Of a stretch of DNA of 64,000 bases, positions 27,401 through 36,714 are shown one piece after another. Numbering within the stretch: the first letter of the stretch is position 1; each line of letters opens with the position of its first letter. The stretch is from Cyanobacteria bacterium OH_PDB_230 (GTDB taxonomy: Bacteria; Cyanobacteriota; Vampirovibrionia; Gastranaerophilales; Gastranaerophilaceae): contig JAEZSO010000002.1 of NCBI GenBank assembly GCA_023421795.1, forward strand, positions 682,001-746,000. Reading direction: 5' to 3'. Below the pieces are notes generated by a model that was not told the origin of the DNA, did not search any database, and saw nothing but the letters and a program-made list of their open reading frames with translations. The translations under genes and the position numbers were made by a program.

Positions 27401-28459
27401 TTAACCGAAAGTTTTAAATGAACCGTCGATGTTTTTGTCTATAACTTTTTTTACTGAATCTATTTCTGTTTGAAGTGCGCTGTGTTCAGTATCCAATTTT
27501 TTCATTTGCAGTTCAAGCAATTTGTCTTGCTGTTGGAAGAATGCTGATTTTTGCGTATAAACTGCTTCTGCGTAGGCATCATCTGATGAGTCTAAGCTGT
27601 CAGCGATTCTTGATTCTGTGCCCCAAGGAGTGTTTAACCAGTCTGCTGAGGTTCCATAATCGGTATTTGGTTTTTGAAGAATCCATTCACCTGTTCTTAG
27701 TTTGTTTTCCAAATAATCAGGATCGAGGCATTTTTCGTCAGGGTTGTATCTTGTGCTTCTTTGAGCTTGGATATCCGCTATTGTGCTTTCATACTTTGCT
27801 AATGCTTCGGTATCATCTTCAGTATAAAGTCTGCTTCCTGAGATTAGATTTTGTGTTCCAAACTGGAACTCATTTGATTGCCAGAAATCATGGAAGTCTG
27901 GTGCGCTTAGTGATTGGATTTGATTTTTAAAGACTGCAAAGTCAACGGCGTTTCCATCTTTGTCTAAGATAGGATTTTTTGTAGGGTCGTTTTCTGTTAC
28001 CGTAAGGTATGTTTCCAAGAATTTAGACCCGCTATAAGTAACTCTGCTTGTTGTTCCATCAGAGTTAGCGAATAGAGCTTCTAAGCATTTGTTTGATATG
28101 GATTTGTCACGTAGCATTGCCGCTTCTCTGGCCATTTGATCATAGTCTTGCTCAGGTGGCTTCGGTACTACAATAAAGCCGTTTTCGTCAACTATTCTCA
28201 TACCTAATCCTGAGAATGGGTTTGTGTCTGTAATTACTTCGTATGTGAGTCTTTTTGTAGAGGCGCTGTTGCCGTTTGGGTCGGTTCGCACAAACATGAG
28301 CTCTCTGTTGTTTTTCATTTTTGTATAGTCAATTGAGAGCATATCCATTTGCTTCGCAAGCATAGTTCTTTGTTGAGCTATTTGCTGCCCTTGAAACTCA
28401 TTATTGTTTCTTCTTGCCGTTAGGCTCAAATATCTGGCTTGTGATGCCGATAGTCCCAT
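27401..28459 (-). CDS. Unknown 352-residue protein with MGLSASQAR start
   Basis: An unrecognised protein. It begins MGLSASQARYLSLTARRN, followed by a Gln-rich helix (EFQGQQIAQQRTMLAKQMDM). The middle is mixed and polar, with features such as TNPFSGLGMRIVDENGF. The C-terminal 60 residues form a coiled coil (QQQDKLLELQMKKLDTEHSA) ending KNIDGSFKTFG. No signal peptide or membrane helix is seen. From memory, this start recurs in Melainabacteria and Elusimicrobia proteins of unknown role; this needs a search. The layout of helix, middle and C-terminal coil recalls extracellular filament or rod proteins, but nothing firm. Confidence 0.7.
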   Translation of the reverse strand: MGLSASQARYLSLTARRNNNEFQGQQIAQQRTMLAKQMDMLSIDYTKMKNNRELMFVRTDPNGNSASTKRLTYEVITDTNPFSGLGMRIVDENGFIVVPKPPEQDYDQMAREAAMLRDKSISNKCLEALFANSDGTTSRVTYSGSKFLETYLTVTENDPTKNPILDKDGNAVDFAVFKNQIQSLSAPDFHDFWQSNEFQFGTQNLISGSRLYTEDDTEALAKYESTIADIQAQRSTRYNPDEKCLDPDYLENKLRTGEWILQKPNTDYGTSADWLNTPWGTESRIADSLDSSDDAYAEAVYTQKSAFFQQQDKLLELQMKKLDTEHSALQTEIDSVKKVIDKNIDGSFKTFG

Positions 28460-28760
28460 GTTTGTAAATACTCCTTAGTTATTATGGTTATCGAATGACT
28501 AACAAGTAAACTTTAGTTATTTAAGGATAATGTTACGAAAATGTAATATTAATCACTCCAAAATATATTGATGCCCAATAAAAAATAAATAAAAAATCTT
28601 GATTTTTTACAATAAATTCTTATTTATAATGTATAGCTTGATTTCAAGGCTTTTATATTAAAAACTGTAACAACTTTTTTAAAATTCTCTTTTTTTCCTA
28701 AAGTTTGAATTTTAATTTTCGACAACTTTAAGGTAAGGGATATATGTTAAGGAGTAACTC
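28460..28760. other. Non-coding AT-rich upstream region
   Basis: This stretch of 301 bases is very AT-rich with many poly-T and poly-A runs. It lies between two divergent units (the gene at 28459 and the 47-codon ORF at 28761). I see no gene in it; it probably carries promoters for both sides, but no box pair stands out. Confidence 0.5.
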
Positions 28761-28904
28761 GTGTACAATCAAAATCTAAGTGAAGAAAAAATTGTCATCG
28801 AAATTAGGGACTTGGTAAATGATATTGACAACGTAAAAGAAAATCTTGATAACTACTGTCAATTCTTAAAAGATATGTTTTTGTCAGGTTCCGGCAGAAA
28901 TTAG
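28761..28904 (+). CDS. 47-residue small protein candidate
   Basis: A short ORF with GTG start at 28761, preceded by TTAAGGAG 5 bases upstream, and ending at TAG 28902-28904. The peptide is acidic and helical, beginning MYNQNLSEEKIVIEIRDLV and ending in FLSGSGRN. I do not recognise it. The good ribosome-binding site and the balanced amphipathic helix support translation. A structured segment and a terminator follow directly, so the transcript seems to consist of this ORF plus a structured 3' part. Confidence 0.5.
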   Translation: MYNQNLSEEKIVIEIRDLVNDIDNVKENLDNYCQFLKDMFLSGSGRN

Positions 28905-29048
28905 GCTGAGTAGTCGCTAACCTAAAAAGGTTATAGTAAAGCCGATCCGTAAGGCTTGGAACTTCTACGATCCTAGTTCTGATAGTATTCTGGAGCTTTG
29001 GCTCTTCTTTGTTCATATAAAAGATGCATCAAGCATCTTTTTTTTTTG
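28905..29048 (+). ncRNA. Structured 3' segment or small RNA of unknown class
   Basis: About 115 bases with several short hairpins precede a perfect terminator: AACC/GGTT around 28919-28932, AGCC/GGCT near 28940-28957, GAACT/AGTTC near 28960-28980, and GAGC/GGCTC near 28993-29003. It is less AT-rich than the surroundings. No match to tRNA, 5S, SRP, T-box or common riboswitch motifs was found by eye. It could be the 3' part of the small-ORF mRNA, an independent small RNA, or an attenuator ahead of argS. Confidence 0.3.
29020..29048 (+). terminator. Strong terminator 150 bases before argS
   Basis: An 8-bp stem (AAAGATGC at 29020-29027 with GCATCTTT at 29033-29040) has the loop ATCAA, followed by a run of ten T. 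Confidence 0.88.
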
Positions 29049-29198
29049 TTTGAAAAAGGCGCAGCGAAAGCAAAGAAGATGGTGCCTAGTTTCTTGAAGA
29101 ATAGATTAAGAACGGAATAAAAGCATTTAAATATACAGAGTAGATTATTTTTTTGATATTATAAAAAATATGAAAAAGAATTATAAAGGCACTTGTTA

Positions 29199-30974
29199 AT
29201 GTTAAAAGAATATTTTTTAAATATAGTTGATAAAGCTGTAAGAAAAGCCGTTGAGTCAGGCAAGTTAGGGCAAATGAAGCCTGAAGATGAATTTTCTTTA
29301 GCCGTTGAAATCCCAAAAAATACTCAGTTTGGAGACTTCGCGGTTAACGTATCTTCTCTTTCAAGATATGCCAGAATGGCTCCGCTTCACATTGCAGAAG
29401 CCATTTCAGGGTGCATAGAAAAAGAAAATTTTGAAGTGAACATAGTTGCCGGATTCATCAATTTTAAAGTTGGAAACAGCTTTTTAAATGAAGTAATAAA
29501 ACAGGTAATCAACAAAAAAGAAGATTTCGCCAGATGCGATATGGGTAAAGGCGAAAAAATCATTCTTGAATACGTCAGCGCAAATCCTACAGGTCCTTTC
29601 CATATTGGACACGGAAGATGGGCGGCTATGGGAAGCGCGCTTGCAAATGTCTTGAAATACGCGGGATATGATGTTTTCCAAGAATTTTATATAAACGATG
29701 CAGGAAGCCAAATAAACAACTTAGGGCGTTCTCTTTACGTGAGAGTGCTGCAGGAACTTGGTTTGGATGTTGATTTCCCTCAAGATGAAGAGCTCGCTAA
29801 AGGTTTTTATATGGGAGATTATTTAATTCCTGTTGCGAAAAGCTTTGTGAAAGACAATCCTTCCTTGAGCGAAGAGTTAAAATCCAATGCTTCAGAACCT
29901 TTATCTTGTGAAAATTTAAAAACATTATCCTCTTATGCAAGACTTAAAATGCTTGATAAACAAAAAAAACTGCTGGAAAACTTCCATACCAATTTTGACT
30001 TGTATTACAGTGAGCTTGACCTTCATTCTAAAGGCGAGGTCGAAAAATGCATAAAAAAACTTGAAGAATCCGGCATGTTATATGAAAAAGATGACGCCAT
30101 ATGGTTTAAATCAAGCCAATTCGGCGATGATCAAGACAGAGTTATCAAAAAATCAGACGGTTCATATACATATTTAACAGCTGATATTGCCTATCATTAT
30201 GACAAGCTTCAAAGAGGTTTTGACAAAATGATAAATATATGGGGCGCAGATCACCATGGCTACGTTGCAAGGATGAGAGCGGCAATAGAGGCATTGGGGT
30301 ACAACCCTGATTCATTGGAAGTTCTTTTAGGGCAGCTTGTAAATCTTGTTATTAAGGGTGAACAGGTTAGAATGGGCAAACGTTCCAAAATGATTACGCT
30401 AGATGAACTTATAAGTGATGTAGGGGTTGATGCTACAAGATATTGGATGATTATGAGAAGCATCGATACAACCCTTGATTTTGATATTGAACTTGCGAAA
30501 TCGAATACAGACGAAAACCCTGTTTTTTACGTTCAATATGCCCATGCCAGAGCTTGTTCAATATTAAGAAACGCGGTAGCGCAAAGAGTCGATACAGAAA
30601 AAAATACAGTCCTCTCGCCTATGATTGAACAGTCTGAACTTATAGATTTAATAAAAAACATTTCCGATGATGCGTTGGACAACCTGTGGTGTGATGGCGA
30701 TGAAAAATCGAAAGATGCCACTAAAAAACTGATTTTGAAAATTGAAGAATTTAAATCAATAGTCGTATCATCTGCTCAAAACCGCACTCCATATTTGATA
30801 ACAAAGTATTTACAGGAGCTGGCAGCAAGTTTCCATCAATTCTACACTTTTTCAAAGGTATTAGTTGAAGATAAGGCTTTGATGATAGCTAGATTGGCAA
30901 TTGTAAATTCTGTATCAATTGTATTAAAATCAGCTCTTAACATCATAGCAGTAAGCGCTCCAGAGAAAATGTAA
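29199..30974 (+). CDS. argS: Arginyl-tRNA synthetase
   Basis: A 591-residue class I synthetase that charges tRNA-Arg. The N-terminal Add1 domain for the tRNA elbow, the signature PTGPFHIGHGR (HIGH), the middle segment WGADHHGYVARM, and the KMSK-equivalent GKRSKMITLDEL are all present. The DALR anticodon domain occupies the C-terminus. ATG 29199 is preferred over an upstream TTG; AAAGG lies nine bases before it. It heads a group of plus-strand genes argS-accD-accA-prmA-kdsB. Confidence 0.97.
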   Translation: MLKEYFLNIVDKAVRKAVESGKLGQMKPEDEFSLAVEIPKNTQFGDFAVNVSSLSRYARMAPLHIAEAISGCIEKENFEVNIVAGFINFKVGNSFLNEVIKQVINKKEDFARCDMGKGEKIILEYVSANPTGPFHIGHGRWAAMGSALANVLKYAGYDVFQEFYINDAGSQINNLGRSLYVRVLQELGLDVDFPQDEELAKGFYMGDYLIPVAKSFVKDNPSLSEELKSNASEPLSCENLKTLSSYARLKMLDKQKKLLENFHTNFDLYYSELDLHSKGEVEKCIKKLEESGMLYEKDDAIWFKSSQFGDDQDRVIKKSDGSYTYLTADIAYHYDKLQRGFDKMINIWGADHHGYVARMRAAIEALGYNPDSLEVLLGQLVNLVIKGEQVRMGKRSKMITLDELISDVGVDATRYWMIMRSIDTTLDFDIELAKSNTDENPVFYVQYAHARACSILRNAVAQRVDTEKNTVLSPMIEQSELIDLIKNISDDALDNLWCDGDEKSKDATKKLILKIEEFKSIVVSSAQNRTPYLITKYLQELAASFHQFYTFSKVLVEDKALMIARLAIVNSVSIVLKSALNIIAVSAPEKM

Positions 30975-31026
30975 GGCATTCGGATTTTTATAGTATAATT
31001 AATTAAAATTAGATGGGGAATTTTTA

Positions 31027-31890
31027 ATGACAATAAAAGATTGGTTTGAAAAAAGGAAAGAACTTCAAATTGCTCATAGACCGCAAGAAGCCCAAATAGA
31101 TGATACCGTAGGTAAATTATGGGTTAAATGTTATAATTGCAGCGCTCAACTTTTGAGAAAAGATGTAGAGAGCAATTTAATGGTATGCAGCGAATGCGGC
31201 TATCATTTCAGAATAAACGCAAGAACAAGGATCAATCAGCTTTTTGATGAGGATACTTTTGAAGAAATGTTCAGGAATATCAAACCCGCTGATCCTTTGG
31301 AATTTGTGGATACAGAACCTTATAAAGACAGGCAGAAAAAAGCAAAACAAAAAACAAACTTGGATGAAGCGGTTATCTGCGGAGTTGCAAGAATGAACGG
31401 TGAAGAAGTCGCCTGCGCCGTTATGGACTTTGAATATATGGGCGGATCTATGGGAAGTGTAGTCGGAGAAAAAGTCACGCTTGCTATGGAAGAATCTTTA
31501 AAAAGAAAAATACCGATGATAGTGGTTACAGCTTCAGGTGGAGCAAGAATGCAGGAAAGCGCATTAAGTCTTATGCAAATGGCTAAGACTAGTTGTGCAG
31601 TTGCAAGATTGAACGATGCTGGTATATTGTATATAACAGTTTTGACAGAACCTACTTTTGGTGGAGTGACCGCTAGTTTTGGAACTATCGGAGATATAAT
31701 AATAGCTGAACAAGGTGCTAGAATTGGTTTTGCTGGTAGAAGGGTTATTGAACAAACAATAAGACAAAAATTACCGGCAGATTTCCAAACAGCAGAGTAT
31801 CTTATGAAGTACGGTCAAATTGATATCATTTCAAGCAGACACGAACTCAAAAATACTTTGTCTAGGGTAGTTAAGCTTCATAAGCAGTAG
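31027..31890 (+). CDS. accD: Acetyl-CoA carboxylase carboxyltransferase subunit beta
   Basis: A 287-residue subunit of the carboxyltransferase that makes malonyl-CoA for fatty acid synthesis. The N-terminal zinc ribbon has C35, C38, C54 and C57. The crotonase-fold part has MDFEYMGGSMGSVVGEK and ASGGARMQES, typical of AccD. A TATAAT at 30994-30999 suggests a promoter in the gap after argS. accA follows after 12 bases, so the two subunits are produced together. Confidence 0.97.
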   Translation: MTIKDWFEKRKELQIAHRPQEAQIDDTVGKLWVKCYNCSAQLLRKDVESNLMVCSECGYHFRINARTRINQLFDEDTFEEMFRNIKPADPLEFVDTEPYKDRQKKAKQKTNLDEAVICGVARMNGEEVACAVMDFEYMGGSMGSVVGEKVTLAMEESLKRKIPMIVVTASGGARMQESALSLMQMAKTSCAVARLNDAGILYITVLTEPTFGGVTASFGTIGDIIIAEQGARIGFAGRRVIEQTIRQKLPADFQTAEYLMKYGQIDIISSRHELKNTLSRVVKLHKQ

Positions 31891-31902
31891 GGAGTCTGGA
31901 AA

Positions 31903-32853
31903 ATGTCAATATTAGAATTTGAAAAACCGTTATACGATATACAAGCCAAAATTGAAGAATTAAAAAAAGTAAGTCTTACATCAGGTATGGACATGACTAA
32001 AGAAATTTCAAGCTTTGAAGAACAAGCTAACGAATACAGGAAGGAACTTTATACAAATTTGAAGCCTTCTCAAAAAATATTGATTGCAAGACACAGCAAT
32101 CGCCCAAATTTCCTTGACTATATTAAGTTGATGACAACTGATTTTGTTGAACTTCACGGTGATAGAGAAGGTACTGACGATAGGGCAATTGCAGGTGGGA
32201 TTGCAAGAATAGACGGCAAGTCTGTCATGATAATAGGAACTGTAAAAGGTAAAACCACGAAAGAAAATTTAGAGTGCAATTTTGGTATGCCTCAACCACA
32301 GGGCTACAGAAAAGCTTTAAGACTTTTTTATCACGCCAATAGATTTAATCTGCCTATTATTACGCTGATTGATACTCCAGGTGCATATCCTGGTATTAAA
32401 GCTGAAGAAACAGGCCAGGGAACAGCAATTGCAGTAAACCTTAAAGAAATGGCAAAATTAAATGTTCCTATAATCGCGGTTGTAACCGGAGAGGGCTGCT
32501 CTGGCGGCGCTTTAGGCTTAGCGGTCGCGGACAAGATTATGATGCTTGAACATGCATACTATACAGTTATTTCTCCGGAAGGCTGTGCTTCAATTTTATG
32601 GAGAGATGCTTCTCTTGCTTCAACTGCTGCAGATGCACTGAAAATTACAGGTCCTGACTTGATGAAATTTGGAATAATTGACAATATTGTTCCTGAACCT
32701 CTTGGTGGTGCTCACTACGATCATGGGCTTATGGGGCAAAATCTGAAGTCAGAACTTCTAAAAGCAATTGAAGAACTTTCTACAAAAGCTCCAGAGCAGT
32801 TAAAAGAAGAAAGATACAATAAATTCAGAAGAATGGGTGTATTTACGGAATAA
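31903..32853 (+). CDS. accA: Acetyl-CoA carboxylase carboxyltransferase subunit alpha
   Basis: A 316-residue partner of AccD. The N-terminal helical domain (LEFEKPLYDIQAKIEELK) and the active-site segments FGMPQPQGYRKALRL, TLIDTPGAYPGIKAEETGQG and GEGCSGGALGLAV are intact. The last base of its TAA stop is the first base of the prmA ATG, so translation is coupled. A ribosome-binding GGAG lies before ATG 31903. Confidence 0.97.
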   Translation: MSILEFEKPLYDIQAKIEELKKVSLTSGMDMTKEISSFEEQANEYRKELYTNLKPSQKILIARHSNRPNFLDYIKLMTTDFVELHGDREGTDDRAIAGGIARIDGKSVMIIGTVKGKTTKENLECNFGMPQPQGYRKALRLFYHANRFNLPIITLIDTPGAYPGIKAEETGQGTAIAVNLKEMAKLNVPIIAVVTGEGCSGGALGLAVADKIMMLEHAYYTVISPEGCASILWRDASLASTAADALKITGPDLMKFGIIDNIVPEPLGGAHYDHGLMGQNLKSELLKAIEELSTKAPEQLKEERYNKFRRMGVFTE

Positions 32854-33770
32854 TGAGCAGTAACTATTGGGAAGTAGCTGTTAAGATTAATCCAATTTGT
32901 GCTGATATAGTTTGCGATATATTTGATTCAAATTTTGAGTGCGAAGGAATCGTTACAGCGGAAGAAGAGTATAAAGACCTTGAGCTTGTTAAATCTACTG
33001 ACGATGTTGTCAAAGCTTATATAGTGGCAGAGACTGTCGATTTAGATGAGATTCGTTCGTTCTTTGCTTTAAAAAAACAAGAAATTGTTGATTTAGATAT
33101 ATTTGACGAGGATATAGGAAGCTGGGAAGTCTCTATCACAAAACAGGAAATTGTTGACTGGTCCAAAAAATGGAAAGAAAATTGGAAGCCGTCAAAAATT
33201 TCAAAAAGCGTAGTGATTTGCCCAACCTGGGAAGAGTATAATGCCAAAGAAGATGAAGTTATTGTGACTTTAGATCCCGGTAATGCCTTCGGAACAGGCA
33301 CCCATGCTACAACTCAATTATGCGTAGATGCCATTGAAAAACACATGGCAAAAGCTTCACAAGTTGCTGATATAGGTTGTGGATCCGGTATTCTAGCAAT
33401 TTGCGCAATAAAGTTGGGTGCTAAAAGTGCATATGCAATAGACAATGATCCAACTGCGGTTGAAACAGCCATTGAAAATGCGCAAGTTAACAGCGTTTCA
33501 GATAAAATAGAATTTCATACTCAAACGGTAGACGCCATACAGGGTAAGGAATTTGACTTTGTAATGGCAAATATTTTACATAATGTATTGGCTGAAATTA
33601 TGACAGATTTGAAAGTCATAATGAAAAAAGGTGCAAAAATGGTTCTTAGCGGCATTTTAAAGGGTAAAGAACCTGTTGTGCTTGAAGCTGCAATGTGCAA
33701 TAATTTAAAAATTATAGAACAAGTTGAAAAAAATGATTGGATAGCAATCATAGTGCAGAAAGAGGATTAG
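32853..33770 (+). CDS. prmA: Ribosomal protein L11 methyltransferase
   Basis: A 305-residue S-adenosylmethionine-dependent methyltransferase that methylates L11, whose gene rplK is also in this window. The N-terminal substrate-recognition domain is followed by the class I fold: DPGNAFGTGTHATT, then motif I DIGCGSGILAICAIKLG, and the ANILHNVLAE segment. It overlaps accA by one base and ends one base before kdsB. Confidence 0.95.
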   Translation: MSSNYWEVAVKINPICADIVCDIFDSNFECEGIVTAEEEYKDLELVKSTDDVVKAYIVAETVDLDEIRSFFALKKQEIVDLDIFDEDIGSWEVSITKQEIVDWSKKWKENWKPSKISKSVVICPTWEEYNAKEDEVIVTLDPGNAFGTGTHATTQLCVDAIEKHMAKASQVADIGCGSGILAICAIKLGAKSAYAIDNDPTAVETAIENAQVNSVSDKIEFHTQTVDAIQGKEFDFVMANILHNVLAEIMTDLKVIMKKGAKMVLSGILKGKEPVVLEAAMCNNLKIIEQVEKNDWIAIIVQKED

Positions 33771-33771
33771 G

Positions 33772-34503
33772 ATGTCAAAAACAGCTATCGTAATACCTGC
33801 AAGATACAGCTCAAGAAGGTTAAATGCAAAACCGTTAATAGAAGTTGGCGGTAAATCAATTATTCAATGGGTTTGGGAAAAAGCCAAGCAAGTTAAATCC
33901 GCCGACAAAGTTATAATAGCAACTGACCATCAAGAAATATTCGATGTCTGTAAAAGCTTTGGAGCAGATGTGGAAATGACCTCAGAGCACCATCAATGCG
34001 GAAGCGATAGAATCGTTGAAGTGGCAGAAAAATATCCTGAATTTAAATATATCGTGAATCTTCAAGGTGATGAACCTATGATCGATCCGGCATGTGTTGA
34101 AGAGGTTATAAAACTTATAAAAGAAGATGATCAAGCAGATATCGCTACGTTAGTTACTTTTGTCAGGGTTGATGACGATTTGGAAGATCCCAATATGGTC
34201 AAATGTGTTTTTGACTATCAAGGCTATGCACTTTATTTTTCACGTTCTAAGATTCCATATGAAAGAAACTATGATATAGCTACTTTTTACAAGCATATAG
34301 GGATTTATGCTTATAAAAGAGACTCTCTATTCAAGATGAATAAACTCGAGCAGGCAGATATTGAAAAAGCAGAAAGCCTTGAACAGTTAAGAGCCCTTTA
34401 TTACGGAATGAAAATTAAGACTGCACCTGTAGAATATGATTCAATCGGGATTGATACAATAGAAGATCTCAATGCTTTTAAAAAGCTTGTAGAAAATCAA
34501 TAA
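33772..34503 (+). CDS. kdsB: 3-deoxy-manno-octulosonate cytidylyltransferase
   Basis: A 243-residue enzyme that activates Kdo as CMP-Kdo for lipopolysaccharide core synthesis. Key motifs are VIPARYSSRRLNAKPL (nucleotide binding), HQCGSDRIVEV, VNLQGDEPMIDP and HIGIYAYKRD. GAGGATTAGG acts as the ribosome-binding site at the end of prmA. The gene implies an outer membrane with Kdo-containing lipopolysaccharide. Confidence 0.96.
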   Translation: MSKTAIVIPARYSSRRLNAKPLIEVGGKSIIQWVWEKAKQVKSADKVIIATDHQEIFDVCKSFGADVEMTSEHHQCGSDRIVEVAEKYPEFKYIVNLQGDEPMIDPACVEEVIKLIKEDDQADIATLVTFVRVDDDLEDPNMVKCVFDYQGYALYFSRSKIPYERNYDIATFYKHIGIYAYKRDSLFKMNKLEQADIEKAESLEQLRALYYGMKIKTAPVEYDSIGIDTIEDLNAFKKLVENQ

Positions 34504-34518
34504 CGAAAAATCTAAAAC

Positions 34519-35157
34519 TTATTTTTTAGTTTGGAAGTATTTTACGTATTCGCCGTTTGGTTGAAGTTTTTCAACCGTATATATAATGTTAGTGTGGTTG
34601 GTGCTAAATATTTTTTGCCAAGTTAAATGATGCAAAAGTTCTCTGTAAGTTAGTTCATCCAGGTTTTTTAATTCTTCCTGTGTTTTATTGAAAGCATTGT
34701 TGTACAGGTATTCGATATCATCCCAGGTTCCCTGGTCTAAATTTCTTCCGCTGCTTCTTTCTATTGAATATCTATATTTCTGGTCTACCACGTATGATTT
34801 TTTGGCATTATAAAAACAGGTTGTTTTAATATCGTTAGGGCTGAATGATTGAACCATAGGATGATTATGAAATAAAATATTGCCGGCTAAATCAGCATCA
34901 ACTTCATTTGGAGTAATGGTTGAGTATTTGCCTCCTTCGATTTTATAAAGCAAATTGCCGTCGGGTTGGAAAATACAAAGGTGCTCTTTAACTTCGTCTC
35001 TTAATAGTCTTGAATATTTTTCTACGCTTTCTTCTAAAGTCGTTTTTATGAAATCTGCGTTCTTATAGACCTTTTGATCTTTTACTATCATTAAGTCAGA
35101 AGCAAAAGATTTAATGGGAAGCCTGTAATTAAATCCACCGATTTTTATATTAGGCAT
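34519..35157 (-). CDS. JAB/MPN-like metalloprotease-fold protein
   Basis: A 212-residue protein with a plausible JAMM motif: HNHPMVQSFSPND near residues 98-110 gives H-x-H ... S-x-x-D, as in RadC and other JAB proteins. The preceding strands (HLCIFQPDGNLLYKIEGGKY and GNILFHNHP) follow the fold. A possible catalytic Glu lies upstream in DEVKEH. The C-terminal 90 residues are helical and unrecognised. RadC proper is excluded, because the helix-hairpin-helix part and HNHPSG are missing. No ubiquitin-like partner is nearby. AAGGAT precedes ATG 35157. Confidence 0.55.
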   Translation of the reverse strand: MPNIKIGGFNYRLPIKSFASDLMIVKDQKVYKNADFIKTTLEESVEKYSRLLRDEVKEHLCIFQPDGNLLYKIEGGKYSTITPNEVDADLAGNILFHNHPMVQSFSPNDIKTTCFYNAKKSYVVDQKYRYSIERSSGRNLDQGTWDDIEYLYNNAFNKTQEELKNLDELTYRELLHHLTWQKIFSTNHTNIIYTVEKLQPNGEYVKYFQTKK

Positions 35158-35278
35158 GTATATTTTATCCTTAATTAGTTAAATATTGGGAAGTAAATAA
35201 ACAAAAAAAGAAAAAAATATTAATTGTCGTTTTTACACTAATCTATTAAGAAATATTAATATGACTTATGTTAGAGGA

Positions 35279-36676
35279 TTAGTGTCTGTTTTTTGTTATT
35301 TTGTTTACAGATTCTTTGAGTTGTTCTATTTTTTCGTTTGAATCGGATTCAAAGTAGATTCTAAGGAGTGGTTCTGTACCGCTCTTTCTGATTAATATCC
35401 AGCTTAAATCATCATCCAGATAGAGTTTTAACCCGTCAAGTGAATTTGTATTTTTTATTTTTAAAGGCCCTATTTCTGTTATGTTTCTGAACCTGTCAAT
35501 TATTTCTTCTTGTTCTTCTATTGATTCAAGCTCCAAGTCCACTCTGGTATTAACAAAACGGCATCCGACAGTTTTATGGAGTTCTTCTTGGAGTTCAAAA
35601 AGTTTTTTATTGGAATAAGCCATTGATTCAATGATGAGTAAATTTGCAATGATTCCGTCTTTTTCCGGGATATGCCCTTTTATGCTTAGTCCGCCTGATT
35701 CTTCGCCGCCTATAATAACGTCATTTTCTCTCATGGCTTGTCCGACCCATTTGAAGCCAACAGCGGTTTCTATTACTTCTATATCAAGATATTTGGCATA
35801 TAAATCATGCATGGTACTTGCACCTACTGTTTTTACAAGCTTTCCTGTATATTTTTTGTTTGCTACAAGATGGTTTAGTAAAATTGCGATTATTTCGTTA
35901 GGAGTTACAAATTCACCTTTTTCATTGAAGGCTCCAAATCTGTCCCCATCACCATCATTACTTAGGCCTATGTTTCCGGTTTCTTTACAAAGCGCTTTTA
36001 ACTCAGGCAGGTATTTTTCTTTAGGTTCAGGCATTTTGCCGCCAAAAGTTGGATCAGGATTTAAATTCATTGATGTATATTTTATGCCATATGAGTCCAG
36101 TATTTCTGTAAATAAAGCACTAGCGGCTCCGTGTAATCCGTCATAGTTTACTTCTATTTTTGATTCTTTTATTTTGTCAAAATCAATGATGGTTTTTAAA
36201 TGTTCAAAATAAATGTTGTCAAAGGCAGTTTCTTTAAAGTTTTTAGGTTTAAAATTATATTTTGATAAATCGGCATCTATATTTTTTACGATCTCTTTTG
36301 TAATCTCATCTGTCGCGGGGCCTGCATAATCTGGTATGAACTTCATTCCTAAATATTGTGGAGGATTGTGAGAGGCCGTAAACATTATGGCATTTGCATT
36401 ATAATATTTTGCAGCATAGGCCAAAACAGGTGTAGCTACTATTTGAGAGCTTAATACAACATCAAAGCCGCATTTTGCAAGGATTTTTGCAGTAAAGACA
36501 GCAAATTCTCTTGCCATATTCCTTGGGTCATAACCAATTATAATTTTTTTATCCGAGCCAAAGTTGTCATATTGATACTTTGCTATTGCCAGAGTTACTT
36601 TTTGTACGTTTTCGTGAGTAAAATCTTTTCCAACAATTGCTCTCCAACCATCTGTTCCGAACTTTATATTTGCCAT
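35279..36676 (-). CDS. Phosphoglucomutase/phosphomannomutase family enzyme
   Basis: A 465-residue alpha-D-phosphohexomutase that moves phosphate between C1 and C6 of a hexose. The phosphoserine loop is FTASHNPPQYLG, the magnesium loop NDGDGDRFGAF, the sugar-binding loop GGEESGGLS, and the phosphate-binding loop RKSGTEPLLRIY. The N-terminus KFGTDGWRAIVGKDF is the type common in cyanobacteria and related phyla. Glucose or mannose is the likely substrate; it is less like GlmM. GGGAGAAA precedes ATG 36676. It is divergent from pheA. Confidence 0.92.
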   Translation of the reverse strand: MANIKFGTDGWRAIVGKDFTHENVQKVTLAIAKYQYDNFGSDKKIIIGYDPRNMAREFAVFTAKILAKCGFDVVLSSQIVATPVLAYAAKYYNANAIMFTASHNPPQYLGMKFIPDYAGPATDEITKEIVKNIDADLSKYNFKPKNFKETAFDNIYFEHLKTIIDFDKIKESKIEVNYDGLHGAASALFTEILDSYGIKYTSMNLNPDPTFGGKMPEPKEKYLPELKALCKETGNIGLSNDGDGDRFGAFNEKGEFVTPNEIIAILLNHLVANKKYTGKLVKTVGASTMHDLYAKYLDIEVIETAVGFKWVGQAMRENDVIIGGEESGGLSIKGHIPEKDGIIANLLIIESMAYSNKKLFELQEELHKTVGCRFVNTRVDLELESIEEQEEIIDRFRNITEIGPLKIKNTNSLDGLKLYLDDDLSWILIRKSGTEPLLRIYFESDSNEKIEQLKESVNKITKNRH

Positions 36677-36714
36677 ATTTTCTCCCTTTTTGATAATATG
36701 ATTTTATTAAAGAA

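Noticed and set aside
28884..28910. SRP RNA-like GTCAGGTTCCGG
   Set aside because: The diagnostic GGAAGGAAGCAGC tetraloop region is absent and the bases lie within the 47-codon ORF.
28905..29048. T-box or TPP riboswitch upstream of argS
   Set aside because: No TGGNACCGCG element and no CTGAGA/ACCTGA pair; the terminator is 150 bases from argS.
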